64,000 nt of DNA from Diadema setosum (GCA_033980235.1 CM067067.1:17073239-17137238), one strand, 5' to 3'. Shown: positions 38,401 to 49,520, counted from the first letter of the stretch. Notes: generated from the sequence alone by a model not told the origin. Numbers and translations: made by a program.

Positions 38401-41400
38401 AAATAAGTAAATCTATCGATCGATCAAAGCATAACCACGTCGATGTAGGGCAATTTGTCAATCAGTTGCAATGTAGTTAGAGTTGACAAATCCTTGATGA
38501 ACGATTTTGTCTTCTGTTGTGGAGCCTATGTTGAGGTGGAGAGGATAAAGGGGAGGTGAGAATCTTTGTTCAAGTGCTCTAATGATTACAAAGTTAAGCA
38601 TCTTCCGTTTTCTCTGTTTGTTTGTTTGTTTGTTTTTTTCAGGTTTTGAGGCTTGGCCAAACTGCATGGAGGAAGTGGAAGCTGTCGATGTACTGTCAAC
38701 TGAACGTAGGAGGCGTTTATCGTGATGTCATCAACATGTGGTTGTCATGGACCGAAGGGGGAATCTTTCTGGTGACTAACCAAGACTGCGGTCTAATCCT
38801 TGTAAGTAGCATGTGCTCACATGAAATCTGACTGACGGGTAGCTGACTGACTAACTGACTGGATGACTGACTGGCCAACTGACTGTCTGACTGACTATAG
38901 GTGATTGGCTAATTGACTGTATTAGGAACTTCTTGACTATCTGAGACTGACTGGCTCCATGACTAACTGATTGACTGACTGACTAAGTGACTGCCTGACT
39001 GACTGATTAACTGTCTGCCTGCCTGACTGACTGACCAACTGTCTGACTGACTGGATGACTGAGTGACTGATTGACTGATTGGATGACTGACTGAGTGACT
39101 ATCTGCCTGGCTGTCTGACTGACCAACTGATTGGACGACTGACTGATTGACTGTCTGCCTGAATGACTGACCAACTGTCTGACTGTCTGACCTGATGACT
39201 GATTGACTGGATGCTCGAATGACTGACTGAGTGTCGGATTGACTGACTTGAGTGACTGGCTTACTGACTGACTTGAGTGACTGGCTTACTGACTGACTTG
39301 ATTGACTGGCTTACTGACTGACTTGAGTGACTGGCTTATTGACTGACTTGAGTGAGTGGCTTACTGACTGACAGACTGACTCTGAATTACTGGTCGGATG
39401 TAAGAATCAAGATGATAAAGAGGGTCAGTAAAGCAAGTGTTCGAGTAAAAGGAACGGATGGTTGAAGGCAAGTATTGTAAAACTAATAATCGCAGTAGAC
39501 TTAAAGGCCCGAATTCACGAAGGTGGTACAAACAAAACCATGGTTTAAACCGTGGACAAAAACCATGGAGCGCCAAGTGTCACACTGAATATTTCGTTAC
39601 GAAATTGGTCATTTCGTCGATAAAATGACAGGTTTCGTTAACGAAATTATCATTCCGTGGACGAAATGTTCATTTAGTTACAAAATGTTGTCATTTTGTT
39701 ACAAAATAATAATTTCATCGACGAAATGACTGATTTCGTGACGAAATATTCCATGCGACACTTGGCGCTCCACGGTTTTTGTCCATGGTTTAAACCATGG
39801 TTTCATTTGTACCACCTTCGTGAATTCGGGCCAAAGTGTTTGGATTGTTTATTTATTGCTGTTGTTGTCGTTTTCTTATTTGTTTGTATGTTTTGTGGTT
39901 TTTTATGCTCTGGTCCCGTCTCATTCCCGATTGTTTTTATTGTTGTGTTGTTGTTGCTTTCTTCTTCATGACAGGTGTGGAAGCTGGAGAAGGAGAGACG
40001 GAGGCCTCGAATCGACAGAAGTGTCTTCGACGCATCGTTCGGCGCCGACGGAAATCTGGAGCGTGTCGTTGGGCGCAAGCCTGACCGCAGTGGCACATGT
40101 GTGGTAAGTTGAAGAAAGTCAAATTGGCAACGTAGACATCAGCGTTATAGCAAAGCAGTGGAGAATAGCAGCCGAGTATTGCACGATCTCAATACAATAA
40201 ATGGGATGCTTCTTCTGTGGGATCTTCATTCGCCAAAGGAAGACAACTTGTCTACTTAAAGGGGAAGGCTAGTAACTGATCAGTGGGAATCAGTGGAAAT
40301 GCTGGGAGATGATTGTTCCAATCCTTATGGGATTCATTCAAGAGTTCATTGTATATCTATTGTTGTGTGAAAATGATTTGCTTCAGAACGGTCTCATATT
40401 CAAGTAATGTGCAGATTAATGCTCTGTCACTGACCAGGGACGCTAACCTGGAAGCATTAAACTGCACATTACTTGAATATGAGACCATTCTGAAGCAAAT
40501 CATTTTCACACAACAATAGATATACAATGAACTCTTGAATGAATCCCATAAGGATTGGAACAATCATCTCCCAGCATTTCCACTGATTCCCACTGATCAG
40601 TTACTAGCCTTCCCCTTTAAACTGGAGAATGACAAGAACCTATTTCAATTACTTCCCGGTATGTTTGCGATGAACACAATAATGTTTATTGCAATAATAA
40701 TTTGAGTCCATATACGCAAATGTATTCATTCATGATATGTATTCGGTACTCTGGGCTACCAAGGCTATTTCTTACTATTTTTCTGCTACCCTCAAAGATA
40801 GTACATCCCTGTCAAGATGAGGCGCTCGCCAAATCAGCGACAACAACACTGTACAAGGTCAAAAACTTCGAGGCGATCGATAACGTCACGATAGCACCGG
40901 TGGATGGTCGATACCTGGTATCGTGTACCACGGGAGGAGTTGAGGTGAGAATGGGAAAAAGTTTGAACTTGAAAGTGTGCACTATTCCTTAAAGAGCTCT
41001 GGATGATCATTTCGGTCACTTACGCTTTAACACACCAGGGCCCTAGATGTTGCATAAAATGATTTAATCAAACATAAATCAGAAAATCAAATTTAAGCCA
41101 TGTGTCACGCAATCAGAATTGAATATTCAGAGACTTATGTTTGATTTTTTTTTCTAACTTATGTTTGATCTCATTTTTATGCAACAGGGCCCAGTAGGCC
41201 TATGCATAGGACCTACTCGTCATTCGTTGTATAGCACAACATGAATACAACTTAGATGTTAAGATGAAAAGGAATTGGATGATAGAAAATTCTACACGTA
41301 GTACATACAAGGCACGAAGTACTGCTTGACGAAGCAGGCTGTTTCTCTTCTTTGTTTTTTGTTTTTTGTTTTTTTTCCTCATCAAATGGAGAGTACTTTT

Positions 41401-44400
41401 TAGATTATATAACAGGGAATTCTACACCCAAGAAATAGTCATGAATGTACGGCTGTGCACAATAACAGAAACAATTAAAGTCACGTCGTGTCACACATTG
41501 CAACAATCATAAATCATGCAATGAATGCAATACTGGGGTTTTTTTGATACTTTGTATGAATATGTATAACATTCTAAGAAAAAAACCACGTATGTATCTA
41601 TTTATGCAAATTTACAAGAACAAGAAATGAAATAGTAATTCAGTGTTTTTTAAACAGGTTTCGAAGCTTCCATCCTGTCTCGGAACGCGAACTGGATTAA
41701 GACATGAATTCCGCGCAGATCCAAGTCAGCAAAACGTCATCCTCGCCCGATTAATCGGAAGAAATGCCCATCATCTTCTTACCGTGTCGAGCGGGAACGC
41801 AGTTGCAATTGAAGTAAGAACTACTACTCTTCTCAACCATAATTCGGACAATCTTGCATTATTTTCGTGTCCAACATTTTATTTTGTACTTGCTTCAGTC
41901 GGTATTCATGGTTCATCATTTTTCACAGTCAGTGTAGTCATGAACACAGAGAAATTTATTTGATTTATGGTGTGTTTGTCTTTGACATGCTTGAGATAAT
42001 TTAACAAATGAATTTTATGGTCTTGCTTCAAAATATGTTGTTGTTGTTGTTGTTGATGTTGTACTTTCAGAGTGAAATCAAGTCTGAACGAAGAGCAAAC
42101 TTCAGCGTTTCGTTGAACAATTATGCACTCATTTTAACAAGTATTTGAAATGTCTTTTGCATACCCTAGGTTTGGTCGCGAGAGAAAGCAGCTCCCGTGA
42201 GTAATTATCACGTGCCATTCGTAGCGGGCCTGTCAGCTGACCTATCACATGACCAATCCAAGATTGCCGTCGGTTGCCCAAACAATGCTGTCATGTTATT
42301 TTTTGTAAGCAATTTTAGCTTATCTTGTGTATGTACTATAGCTTCAGCCATTCCCTGAAATTGATCGTGGCCCCGTTATTTGCGATGGAAATGATTGATT
42401 AGATATGTGCAAACTGATTTTTTTTTTCACAGTTTGTATGAAAACATTATGAGAACACAATGCTTTTCTCCCCTCATTTTCGTTCGTAATGGCGAACATT
42501 ACGTTGATTGTTATGGAGCTGTGAAAAAAAAATATTCAACGTTTCTGGTGTCATATTAAACGTTATTTGAATATGACAATACCAGAATACAGCGTATATG
42601 ATATCTGCATATAGGCCTAATAGGAAAGAAGAATACACACTTCAGCATTTTGCTGTTTCCTTAATTTCTGTTGCTATTTTGCTTATTTCATTATTACCAT
42701 GCGCGGTTATTATTGTCATGTCAATTTCTTGTCATCTTGCCACCTTTCCAAAGTATTTTTTTTTCTTTCTCAGTAGGAATAAAAACACGTTAATATCTTT
42801 TCTTCCCTTTCAAAAAATACTCGTAGGAATAGATTTAGTTTTTGCTATAGGTCTTTGTACATCATTGTCAATTTAAGAACAAAACGTTAATATTGTGGAA
42901 TCTAAAGAACGTTTTGGATGGCACCAAGGATGTAGAATATTGTCTTGAAGGAAAATTTGACACTTTGATCACAGTTTCAAAAATGAGGATTCACTGATAT
43001 TTACAACTCATATATATGTATATACAGTGTATATACAATGTATATATTTTTTATTTCAACTGCTTTTCGTAGATAAAATGCACTGTATTATCGCTGCTCA
43101 GTTTAAGTACGTAAATACCAGAATTGATCAGTAAAGACTGAAACATTACGACAAATTTCATTTCTTCCTCAGCTGTCTGGCGTCAAGTTGGAAGACAGAA
43201 GCCCCAAGGTTCTGGACGTTGAATCCTCTCGAGTTACCAGCTGCGTATTTTCCGCAGACGACAAGCTCCTGGCCGTGGCTGGAGACAACTCTGTGACGGT
43301 GAGTGGTGGCGCCCTTGTCTGCATGCGGTCACCGTATTGCCTAATGTGTCATTCGAATACATGTATAGTAAAGGCCTAAGAAGAGAGTATCGTGTAGACT
43401 TCGAATCTGCTCAGGTTTATTTGATCATGAGGATTTTGGAGTATTACCAACCTATCCTCTTCCATCAACTCCTCCCCCTCTCACTCTCTCTCTCTCTCGC
43501 GCCTTCGCTCTCCATCTTTATCTATATAGATACGGAGAGAAAATAATGTATTAATTTATAGTTATATGTAAGTATGTAATGTACATAGATGTGTGCATGT
43601 AGGCCCTATATCATATTGATTTTTGAAACTAGAAAAGCATTCTGAGAGCGCAGACCTCGACCAAGCAGCTACTTTCAACCTATGATCTTGCTCTTCCAAA
43701 AGAGATTTTTCTCTTCTCCACCACTGGAGAAAAGCTCTTTGGGCGAGAGCAGTGATTTCCACCCATAGGTGTCAAGTTCATTGATCCTACCTGTCAAAAT
43801 ATCGAAAATCTTTCAAAAAATCCATAAAAGTTTCCGGATTACTGCCAAAATTTAATCATCTGTTCCTTGTGACATATCTTTCTTGCAAGTTTCATCCAAA
43901 TCCGTTTGCAACTTCTTGAGTTATTTTACACACGGACAAACAAACGGTAACGAAAACATAACCTCTTCCCTTGGCGGAGGTAAAAATCCTTCATAAATTC
44001 CCAAAAAGTTTTCGGATTACTACCCAAATTTTTGTTACTTGTATCATTCTCAATCTTTCCTGTAATTTTCATCCAAATCCGTTGACTACATTTTGAGTTA
44101 TTTTGCACGCGGACAAACAAACAAACCAACGGTAACGAAAACATAATCTCCTTCCTTGGCGGAGGTAATGGGCCGAATGCATAAAACAAGCAATTGCTTG
44201 TAAGCAATTGCTTCAAGCAAAAGCACAAGCTCGTCTAGTAAAAGGTGTAGCTCAAGCAATTGCTTAAATACATATGCATAATCTTTTGCTTGTGCACATA
44301 CCTTTTGCTTGCATTCAGCAAGCAATTGCTTAGGGTTCGAACAATAGCGTCACGCCTGTGCGAACACAAGAACAAAGGCGAGTGTGGCAGCATGCATTTG

Positions 44401-47070
44401 AAAGGGCACACACACACACAACTATACACACACTCGTATTACTGGCTGATTCCCACCACTGCTTACAATAGCCCGCATCTGCCAGATCGCACGTGGAGAG
44501 ACGTCTCCTTGCTCTCCACCGAAGTGAGACATCCCACCTGTTTTTCATCAAATTTTGCGTGCTAACCACTGGACATTCCCGTTGTTGAAATGAAAAATTT
44601 CTTACTCTACTTAAGAGTAATTTCTTGTAGATTTATACCACTCCTTCACAATTGTTGTCTTTCTTCCATGAATATGAAAATGATACTTAAAAGGGAACGT
44701 CCCAGATAAGCAAAAGCTCAAGCTCATTTTACAGAGCTTGGAAAATCGTAAGCAATTGCTAGCAAGAACTAGCAAAAGGTATGTTTTATGCATACGTTTT
44801 TAAGCAAATGCTTGGTCTCTAAGCAATTGCTTGCGGACAGCAAGCAATTGCTTGTACTTGCTAGCAAGAGCTTCTGCTCGCAAGCAATTGCTTGTTTTTA
44901 TGCATACGGATTCGAATAAAAGGCTAGCACAAGCAATTGCTAGCGTTTATGCATCCGGCCCAATAACGTGAATCTTAATATGCTGCAAATCAGAATTTAT
45001 CGTACGTGTTAAAGATATGAAAACTTCCATGTCCGGTCTAATCTGATAGTATTTTTGTTGAACGCGTCCTTTTCTTCCACAGGTAGTCGATGTGTGTTCT
45101 TTTACACTTGTCGCTCAGGGCTGCATGAAATCCTTGATATCAGGACTGTCGTTCGGACCATCTGATGACCGCCTTCTCGTTGTAGCTGAAAGTACCTTGT
45201 CTGTAAGATTTTGATATTGAGTGAATACAGAGAGCATTCTCATTCTATTTTTTTTTTTGGGGGGGGGGGTCCATTTATTGTCAACTTGTTTTGTATTCTT
45301 TTTCACGGGATTATTGTAGATAATAAACTGTACTCCTTTACAAAGGCAATATTGTATGTGTGAGTTACTTTCAATAGTAAGTATTTTTGATGGCATAGTC
45401 ACCCTGTTGCATTGGGAATGCAAACACAAAATCAAAATAAAATACGAAAATCAAGTACGCAATTTCGCAAAGTAATGACTTTGTTTCCGTGGTACTTGAG
45501 ACACAGCTGATACATTATGATACATAACTTGACTGACGTTTTAATCATATATAAATACAAACAACAAGTAATGAGTGAAATATGCCTCTCTTGTGGTCTT
45601 CTCTGAGAAGAGGAAAGAAATATTGTCAATTGTTATTTCCTTTAGCTGTTTGAGATATTCAAAAAAAAAATCTTAATGGAAATATTTCACAAGGTTGGCT
45701 GTAGGTCAGTTTGTATGGTGTGGATGTGGTGACGACCTATGGCTTTGTGTGTACTTTGTATGTTTACCTCAAGATACGAGACGCTCGGACGCTGCGCGTA
45801 GACGGGACAGGCACGGCGTACGCCAAGGTCGAGGATTTTCACTTTTCGGCCGATGGGAAGATGCTGGTCACAGCCGGGGCCGTCAAGTACTATGTGAGTG
45901 GGTTTTTTTTTTTTTTTTTTTTGGTTTTTTTTTTTTGTTCTTTTTTTTTTTTTTTATTTGTCCCATCTCTCTCTATTTCTCTCTTTCTCTCTTTTTTCTT
46001 ACTTACTTTCTTTCATACTCATCTATGTTTAAGGTACACTCATCGCAAGTTTTTGTATTTCTATAGAGAATGATCCCCCAGCATTTTCAAATTGATCACA
46101 TGCTACTTGTACTTTTATATATCTATATTTACTAGAAATAAATGTACCATATAGGCCACATGGTAATATTTACATTGGGCCTACCTGGCACTATGTATAA
46201 TATCAATAGCAGTCAGAATGGTTATGTACATCTGAAATGTATAATAAATGGAAGGAGGTTAATGAATTTATTATTCGTGTATGCTTGCTAATAGCGTTAA
46301 TCCAGGGATTACCAAAAGATGATCAGTCAAAAACTGATAATGACGTCCAATTTGTACATTCAAATGATGTTGAGAAATGAGGGAAGGGCATCTCGGGTCA
46401 TAGGTCGAAGCTGATAGCACTGAATCCAGTAACTTTTGCCTTTCAGTGTCTGTTATCTTTGTTCTGTCCTCTTTCTTCTCTTCCTTTGTCTTCTTGCTCC
46501 TCTCGAACATACTGATCCCAGTTCCCTATTTTCCTCTTCTTCAATGTTTTTTCTTTTCTTTTCTTCATCAGCTTAGACATCGAATAAGGAACTTGAAAAG
46601 GGTTAGTTTTTGATGAAAATCATTTAAAAAGTATATTCATGTCTGTACATGCCTTGTTTTTGCAATCGTTTGCACTTTGTAAGTTGAATTTACTGCAGTG
46701 CCATGACACTGACTCAGTCCTCGCTGGAGATTGGTTCTTGCCTTCCTGTTGTCATAGTAACCGCTGTAATCGGAGGTAGCAATCGACCTAATGAGGTTTA
46801 TGAAATCGTGTCCCGTGTTATTCCTGATTCTGGCGCATTCGTTCACAGCATAATGGCTACATCGAGTGGTGGCGCGTAGATCCAGCGGGGCGCATCTGTG
46901 AACTCCAGAAGTACGTCTTCTGCTGTCGTGTGGCCCGCGTCGTGTGCAATCAGTCCTTCACCACATTCGTGACGGCTGACGAAGTGGGCGAGATCTACGT
47001 CTTGCGCCGGGTACCGTCAGCGGCTCCATGTACTTCCCTGCCTCGAAGCATTTCGGAGACAGGTTACTAG
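26886..47070 (+). CDS. Apaf-1-like protein: death domain, NB-ARC, WD40 (21 exons)
   Basis: Exons: 26886-27177, 27554-27592, 28776-29039, 30394-30583, 31636-31748, 32212-32573, 33345-33518, 34280-34449, 35414-35537, 36276-36551, 36935-37060, 37628-37876, 38643-38801, 39975-40103, 40798-40944, 41658-41813, 42170-42304, 43173-43298, 45083-45202, 45774-45893, 46849-47070. Together 3693 nt, 1230 aa, close to vertebrate Apaf-1 (about 1250). An in-frame TGA at 26811 precedes the first ATG. Walker A GMSGMGKS is at 177-184, Walker B LILDD at 265-269, GCPL at 344-347 and an MHD-like LHD at 461-463. WD40 repeats follow to the C-terminus. By family, the NB-ARC binds nucleotide and oligomerises into an apoptosome-like platform and the WD40 part holds it inactive. 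The N-terminus is a death domain, not the usual CARD, so its partner is probably a death-domain adaptor or caspase (inference). Confidence 0.9.
27390..27508. mobile_element. Small GGGCCC-ended inverted-repeat element in Apaf-like intron 1
   Basis: Starts GGGCCCTGTTTCATG and ends TAGAACGGGGCCC. The reverse complement of the right end (GGGCCCCGTT..) matches the left over the outer part and again at TTAAAATC/GATTTTA. About 119 bp, no coding capacity. Confidence 0.6.
28776..33518 (+). CDS. Apaf-like exons 3-7: NB-ARC ATPase module
   Basis: Exon 3 holds a Ser-rich linker (TCC repeats at about 28876-28898, ten consecutive Ser), then TRWLVVRG and the P-loop. Exon 4 continues CYPDGVFWMAVG, matching the Apaf-1 segment after the P-loop. 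Exon 5 carries LILDDVWE and the sensor-like VVITTQD. Exon 6 carries GCPLVVSLIGG of the ARC helical domain. Exon 7 ends with RLHDLVYNYL of the winged-helix part. To keep frame into exon 4, exon 3 should end at 29039 with a GC donor (AAG|GCAGGT); the nearby GT donor at 29044 would shift the frame. Confidence 0.85.
29335..29665. repeat. Three-copy local repeat with (TA)n in Apaf-like intron 3
   Basis: The word GGATT(C/A)GAAxxTTTGCGTGTG recurs at about 29408, 29532 and 29629. The outer two copies share a longer upstream segment starting TTTTCTCTCTTTT. A TA tract lies at about 29433-29477 between copies 1 and 2. Confidence 0.7.
29990..30124 (+). repeat. Retroposon 3' end with (ATCT)n tail
   Basis: Contains a small stem-loop CAGCC-TCTG-GGCTG (about 30059-30072), then GATGAAATAAACCAAT and a tail of about five ATCT units. 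A stem-loop followed by a short tandem tail is typical of CR1/L2-type 3' ends and of SINEs that borrow them. Upstream extent is not clear. Confidence 0.55.
31266..31585. mobile_element. Fold-back element in Apaf-like intron 4, related to 14817-15441
   Basis: The left arm ACCAGTCCTTATGAATATTG..TCACAATTTC and the right arm AATTGTGAGGGTGTGACGTC..GAATATTCATGAGGACTCG are inverted with mismatches. The right arm repeats AAGGACTGGT at its outer end. The same words (GACGTCAT, TATTCAT) occur in the arms of 14817-15441. Confidence 0.55.
34280..47070 (+). CDS. Apaf-like exons 8-21: linker and WD40 propeller region
   Basis: Exon 8 is a linker. Exon 9 starts the WD repeats with VFSVTHRPSGKYATC and GREIVTAGYGGQVQ. 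Exon 10 has a clear repeat (GHPENVTDVGISHDGSRLA then GVRVWDF). Exon 11 gives HKTAILSC..GTVLTCAASDDTVKV. Later repeats are diverged. Exons 10 to 20 are all phase 0 and mostly 40-53 codons, roughly one blade each. The last exon ends ISETGY with stop TAG at 47068-47070. Vertebrate Apaf-1 has two propellers; the number of blades here cannot be fixed by eye. Confidence 0.85.
35195..35315 (-). repeat. Retroposon-like 3' tail in Apaf-like intron 8
   Basis: (TTCAA)n units, TTCATTTATT, then TTCTTCTTTTTTTCATCAAAA, ending in (AAATC)n at about 35303-35319. Similar in order to 6741-6790. Probably the minus-strand 3' end of a dispersed retroposon. Confidence 0.45.
38829..39380. repeat. Degenerate (TGAC)n minisatellite in Apaf-like intron 13
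   Basis: About 550 bp of CTGACTGA-type units. From about 39236 to 39375 it resolves into about five copies of a roughly 25-27 bp higher-order unit (GACTGACTTGAGTGACTGGCTTACT). No unique spacers are present, so it is not a CRISPR-like array. Confidence 0.85.
39506..39832. mobile_element. TIR element (MITE) of TTTCGT/ACGAAA palindromes, Apaf-like intron 13
   Basis: The ends GGCCCGAATTCACGAAGGTG and CACCTTCGTGAATTCGGGCC are perfect inverted repeats. High similarity continues about 100 bp inward through two ACCATGGTTTAAACC-type palindromes and GGAGCGCCAAGTGTC. The centre holds about eight short palindromes of ATTTCGTnACGAAAT type. Flanks AAA on both sides may be a 3-bp duplication. Non-coding. 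Confidence 0.85.
40256..40620. mobile_element. Near-perfect 365-bp palindrome (fold-back element) in Apaf-like intron 14
   Basis: Arms 40256-40423 and 40453-40620 (168 bp each) differ at only two positions seen by eye, with a spacer of about 29 bp. The ends read TTAAAGGGGAAGGC and GCCTTCCCCTTTAA, so the flanking TTAA could be a piggyBac-type target duplication. Because both arms are the same, identical short frames appear on both strands; these are not genes. Confidence 0.9.
41038..41192. mobile_element. Small GGGCCC-ended TIR element, Apaf-like intron 15
   Basis: Starts GGGCCCTAGATGTTGCATAA and ends TTATGCAACAGGGCCC; the inner words GTTGCATAAAA and TTTTATGCAAC pair. Two TATGTTTGATTTTT-like words and a complementary ATCAAACATAA add internal symmetry. 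155 bp, non-coding. Confidence 0.75.
43815..44168. repeat. Two head-to-tail copies of a dispersed repeat, Apaf-like intron 18
   Basis: Copies at about 43815-43981 and 43987-44168 share TTTTCGGATTACT-like starts, TTTCATCCAAATCCGTT, TTGAGTTATTTT, CGGACAAACAAAC and the ending CTTGGCGGAGGTAA. This type of sequence is common in marine invertebrate genomes (recollection, not checked). Confidence 0.75.
44170..44961. mobile_element. TIR element (MITE) of AAGCAATTGCTT palindromes, Apaf-like intron 18
   Basis: The left end GGGCCGAATGCATAAA and the right end TTTATGCATCCGGCCC are inverted with one mismatch. AAT occurs directly outside both ends (44167-44169 and 44962-44964), a possible 3-bp target duplication. 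The body has about nine copies of the palindrome (A)AGCAATTGCT(T) and TTTATGCAT words in both directions; the middle (about 44340-44700) is different sequence. No transposase. Confidence 0.8.
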
Positions 47071-48600
47071 TAACGGCAATATTAATCACGCTCCAAAGGA
47101 GCAACTGATTCTGACCAGATGTGTCCCGCTCATCATAGCGGTTGACTGAAGATAGCTGCCGATTTGATGAGCAGATGTCTTTAAGCCATTATTTTTGTGC
47201 CCTGTCTGTTTTTCCGATCTGTAGTTGTGTGACATTTCTACCAGTTGAACAAACATCTGATGTAATATATCCACCATTTTCTATCCCTCTCACTAAAGAA
47301 ATATTTTCTTAACCCGTTGAGGACGATTAACGAGTATACTCGGGCGAGTTTCTATGGGAAACGTGTTGTAGCAAAATCAGCCCGTCCTCAAGTCTGTAAT
47401 GACTCGGCTGTTTGTAGGCCCTACGTCGGTTTTTTTTTTTTTTTTTTTTAAATGAGTGACACAATGTTGACCACTGAAAATACTTTTATGAGCTTTGTTT
47501 TTAACAATATTGTGTTCACGGTTTTACTTCCAAGAAGGGTAGCATAAAAATGAGCGCTGCGTCACATTTTGTCTGTCTACACGCCTCAGCCTCCTACAGG
47601 GGCACTAGATTTGGACCTCATGAATTATTTTTACTATCCCTGATGACTCGACTGGCATTCCTGGCAATAATCTTGAAAGTTCAAATTATCATTTATAAAC
47701 TGGTGAATATTTTTATTGCTAGTTTTATATCAATTATCTAATCGTTCACTGTGTAAAATTTTGCTCTTGATTCCTAGACTTGCAAGAGTTATGAAAGAAC
47801 CTCGGTGCTCAGCACATAACACAACGGTTACCTGTTCAATATTTATTATCAAAAGCTTCTTTTACCAATCTTCGCTCCTTTCAGATGAATTGAGCTCACC
47901 TTCAGCCAGTTCTTGCCATTCGCAATGCAATACTTATTCTAATTTTGTGCAAAGTCTCACGTTATATCTTAGAAAGGTATGATCCCTTGTCAGAGACTTG
48001 CACGAATGCAAGTCTCTGACAAGAATGCATGGATTAATGTTAGACATCTGCTGCATAAAAGTTACAACTGTCTCCGCCTCTTGCGCAGTACTCCATCATT
48101 CCATAGCAATGTCGATGTATTTCATGTACATGTTGTAAATGAAAGTAAGATAAGGAATCGGCAGAAATGAAAGAGGAAGATGGCAGATTTACTAGCGATA
48201 CAATGTCGTAATGATAGTTGCCACTCTTAAAGGTTGCTGCAGTTTGTAATTGTAATTGTCACGCCGCAGAGGTTATTTACATTCTTGTGGCTTTTTTTTT
48301 TTATTTTCTGTTTTGTTAAAATGTATCAAAGCAAGATTGTCCGTTTGTATATTGTGACAGGGCATGTGTTTAGCCTGTATACAAGTGTGATTTAGACTTA
48401 TCAAGTGTTCAGTGTGTCACAGGGTATCGCTGAATCTAGCGTTCATGCATACCAAATTTTATTGCATGATCGGATGCTTATTGTATTAAAGTTTGAACAT
48501 TTTTTAGTTTATGGTTTAGTGTGGAATAACACAGCATTGATTTGAGAGAAAGAAATATATATAGATTTCTTTCAGGTCATTTCTCATGGATCGTGGATTA
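47071..48600 (+). other. 3' flank and probable 3' UTR of the Apaf-like gene
   Basis: No further coding signature. It includes a T run near 47430, the 17-bp-arm hairpin at 47986-48023, and ATTAAA at about 48485. The real transcript end cannot be fixed. Confidence 0.4.
47986..48023. repeat. 17-bp-arm hairpin with CGAA tetraloop
   Basis: CTTGTCAGAGACTTGCA (47986-48002), loop CGAA (48003-48006), TGCAAGTCTCTGACAAG (48007-48023): a perfect inverted repeat about 0.9 kb after the Apaf-like stop codon, on whichever transcript reads through. Confidence 0.9.
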
Positions 48601-49145
48601 AATATCATACTTCTGTCTTTCATAGACAATGAAACAATCATCCGTGATTAAACTCAAACCCAAGCTCGCCAAAAAATTCAAACCAGTATCAAAGTGATCG
48701 TCATCACTCTACTGTGATGATTCAAAATCTACAATGAAACAAAAAACTAAAAAATGACGAAAGATTATATTGTATAGTGATTGTAAGAGAGAGCAAGTGA
48801 TCACCATTTTGTTGCGTGTGTGCTGCTGGGCAAGCGCACATAATCAACTCGACTATGAATCAGTACTTTTAACTCGTTGTATAATATGGGCACGCGGAGA
48901 TGTATGCCATTCATTGGTATGGCAATAGGCCGGCCTGATGCAATGCAAGGCATGTATTCAAATTCATAAAGTGACCGTTTCCTTAGAGAAGGCCTAATTA
49001 CGGGCTTTAATAAATTCAGCTGCTCCTCTCGAAAAACATTGCAATAAACAACATTTAGAAACGACAAGTTGTCATGTCAAGCTTTCTGGTTCCCACAAAC
49101 AATGTTTGTAATAAATTTTAATCTGACAGTAGACCATAATTATAC

Positions 49146-49520
49146 GGAAATCTGTAAAAATGCTACTTATTACTTATGTGCAATAATTCATATTAAACGT
49201 CAATTTTTATTCAATCAAAACGACATGAAATAAATAAAAAGGGAAGTCAGGTAAAACAATATCAGTTTACTTTAAAATTAAGTCACGACCAGCGTTGGTA
49301 AACGGAATTCTGTAAAAATGCTACTTATTAATTATGTGCAATAATCTGAATAAATGTAAATTAATTTTATATTTAATCAGAACGACATAATTATAGAAAC
49401 GGAAGTCGGGTAAAATAATATCAGTGTCTAAATGAGAATTAAGTCACGTCTAAGTAATTCTACATCATATCATTTCATTTGAGAAATCGATGTTGGAATA
49501 CAGAAATCTGTAAAAATACA
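49146..49520. repeat. Tandem repeat of about 160-200 bp, two full and one partial copy
   Basis: GGAA(A)TTCTGTAAAAATGCTACTTATTA and ATTATGTGCAATAAT recur at 49146 and 49304; each copy continues with AACGACAT, GGAAGTC, GGTAAAA and ATATCAGT. A third start, AGAAATCTGTAAAAATAC, is at about 49502. It may be the body of a larger element ending near the T run at 49730. Confidence 0.75.

Noticed and set aside
38829..39380. Regularly repeated units that might look like a CRISPR array
   Set aside because: Units are contiguous (TGAC)-derived repeats without unique spacers, in a eukaryotic intron.
40313..40563. Identical short open frames on both strands
   Set aside because: They mirror the two arms of the near-perfect palindrome and are not genes.
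48801..49067. 88-codon minus-strand open frame
   Set aside because: No recognisable motif, no splice context, next to tandem repeats.
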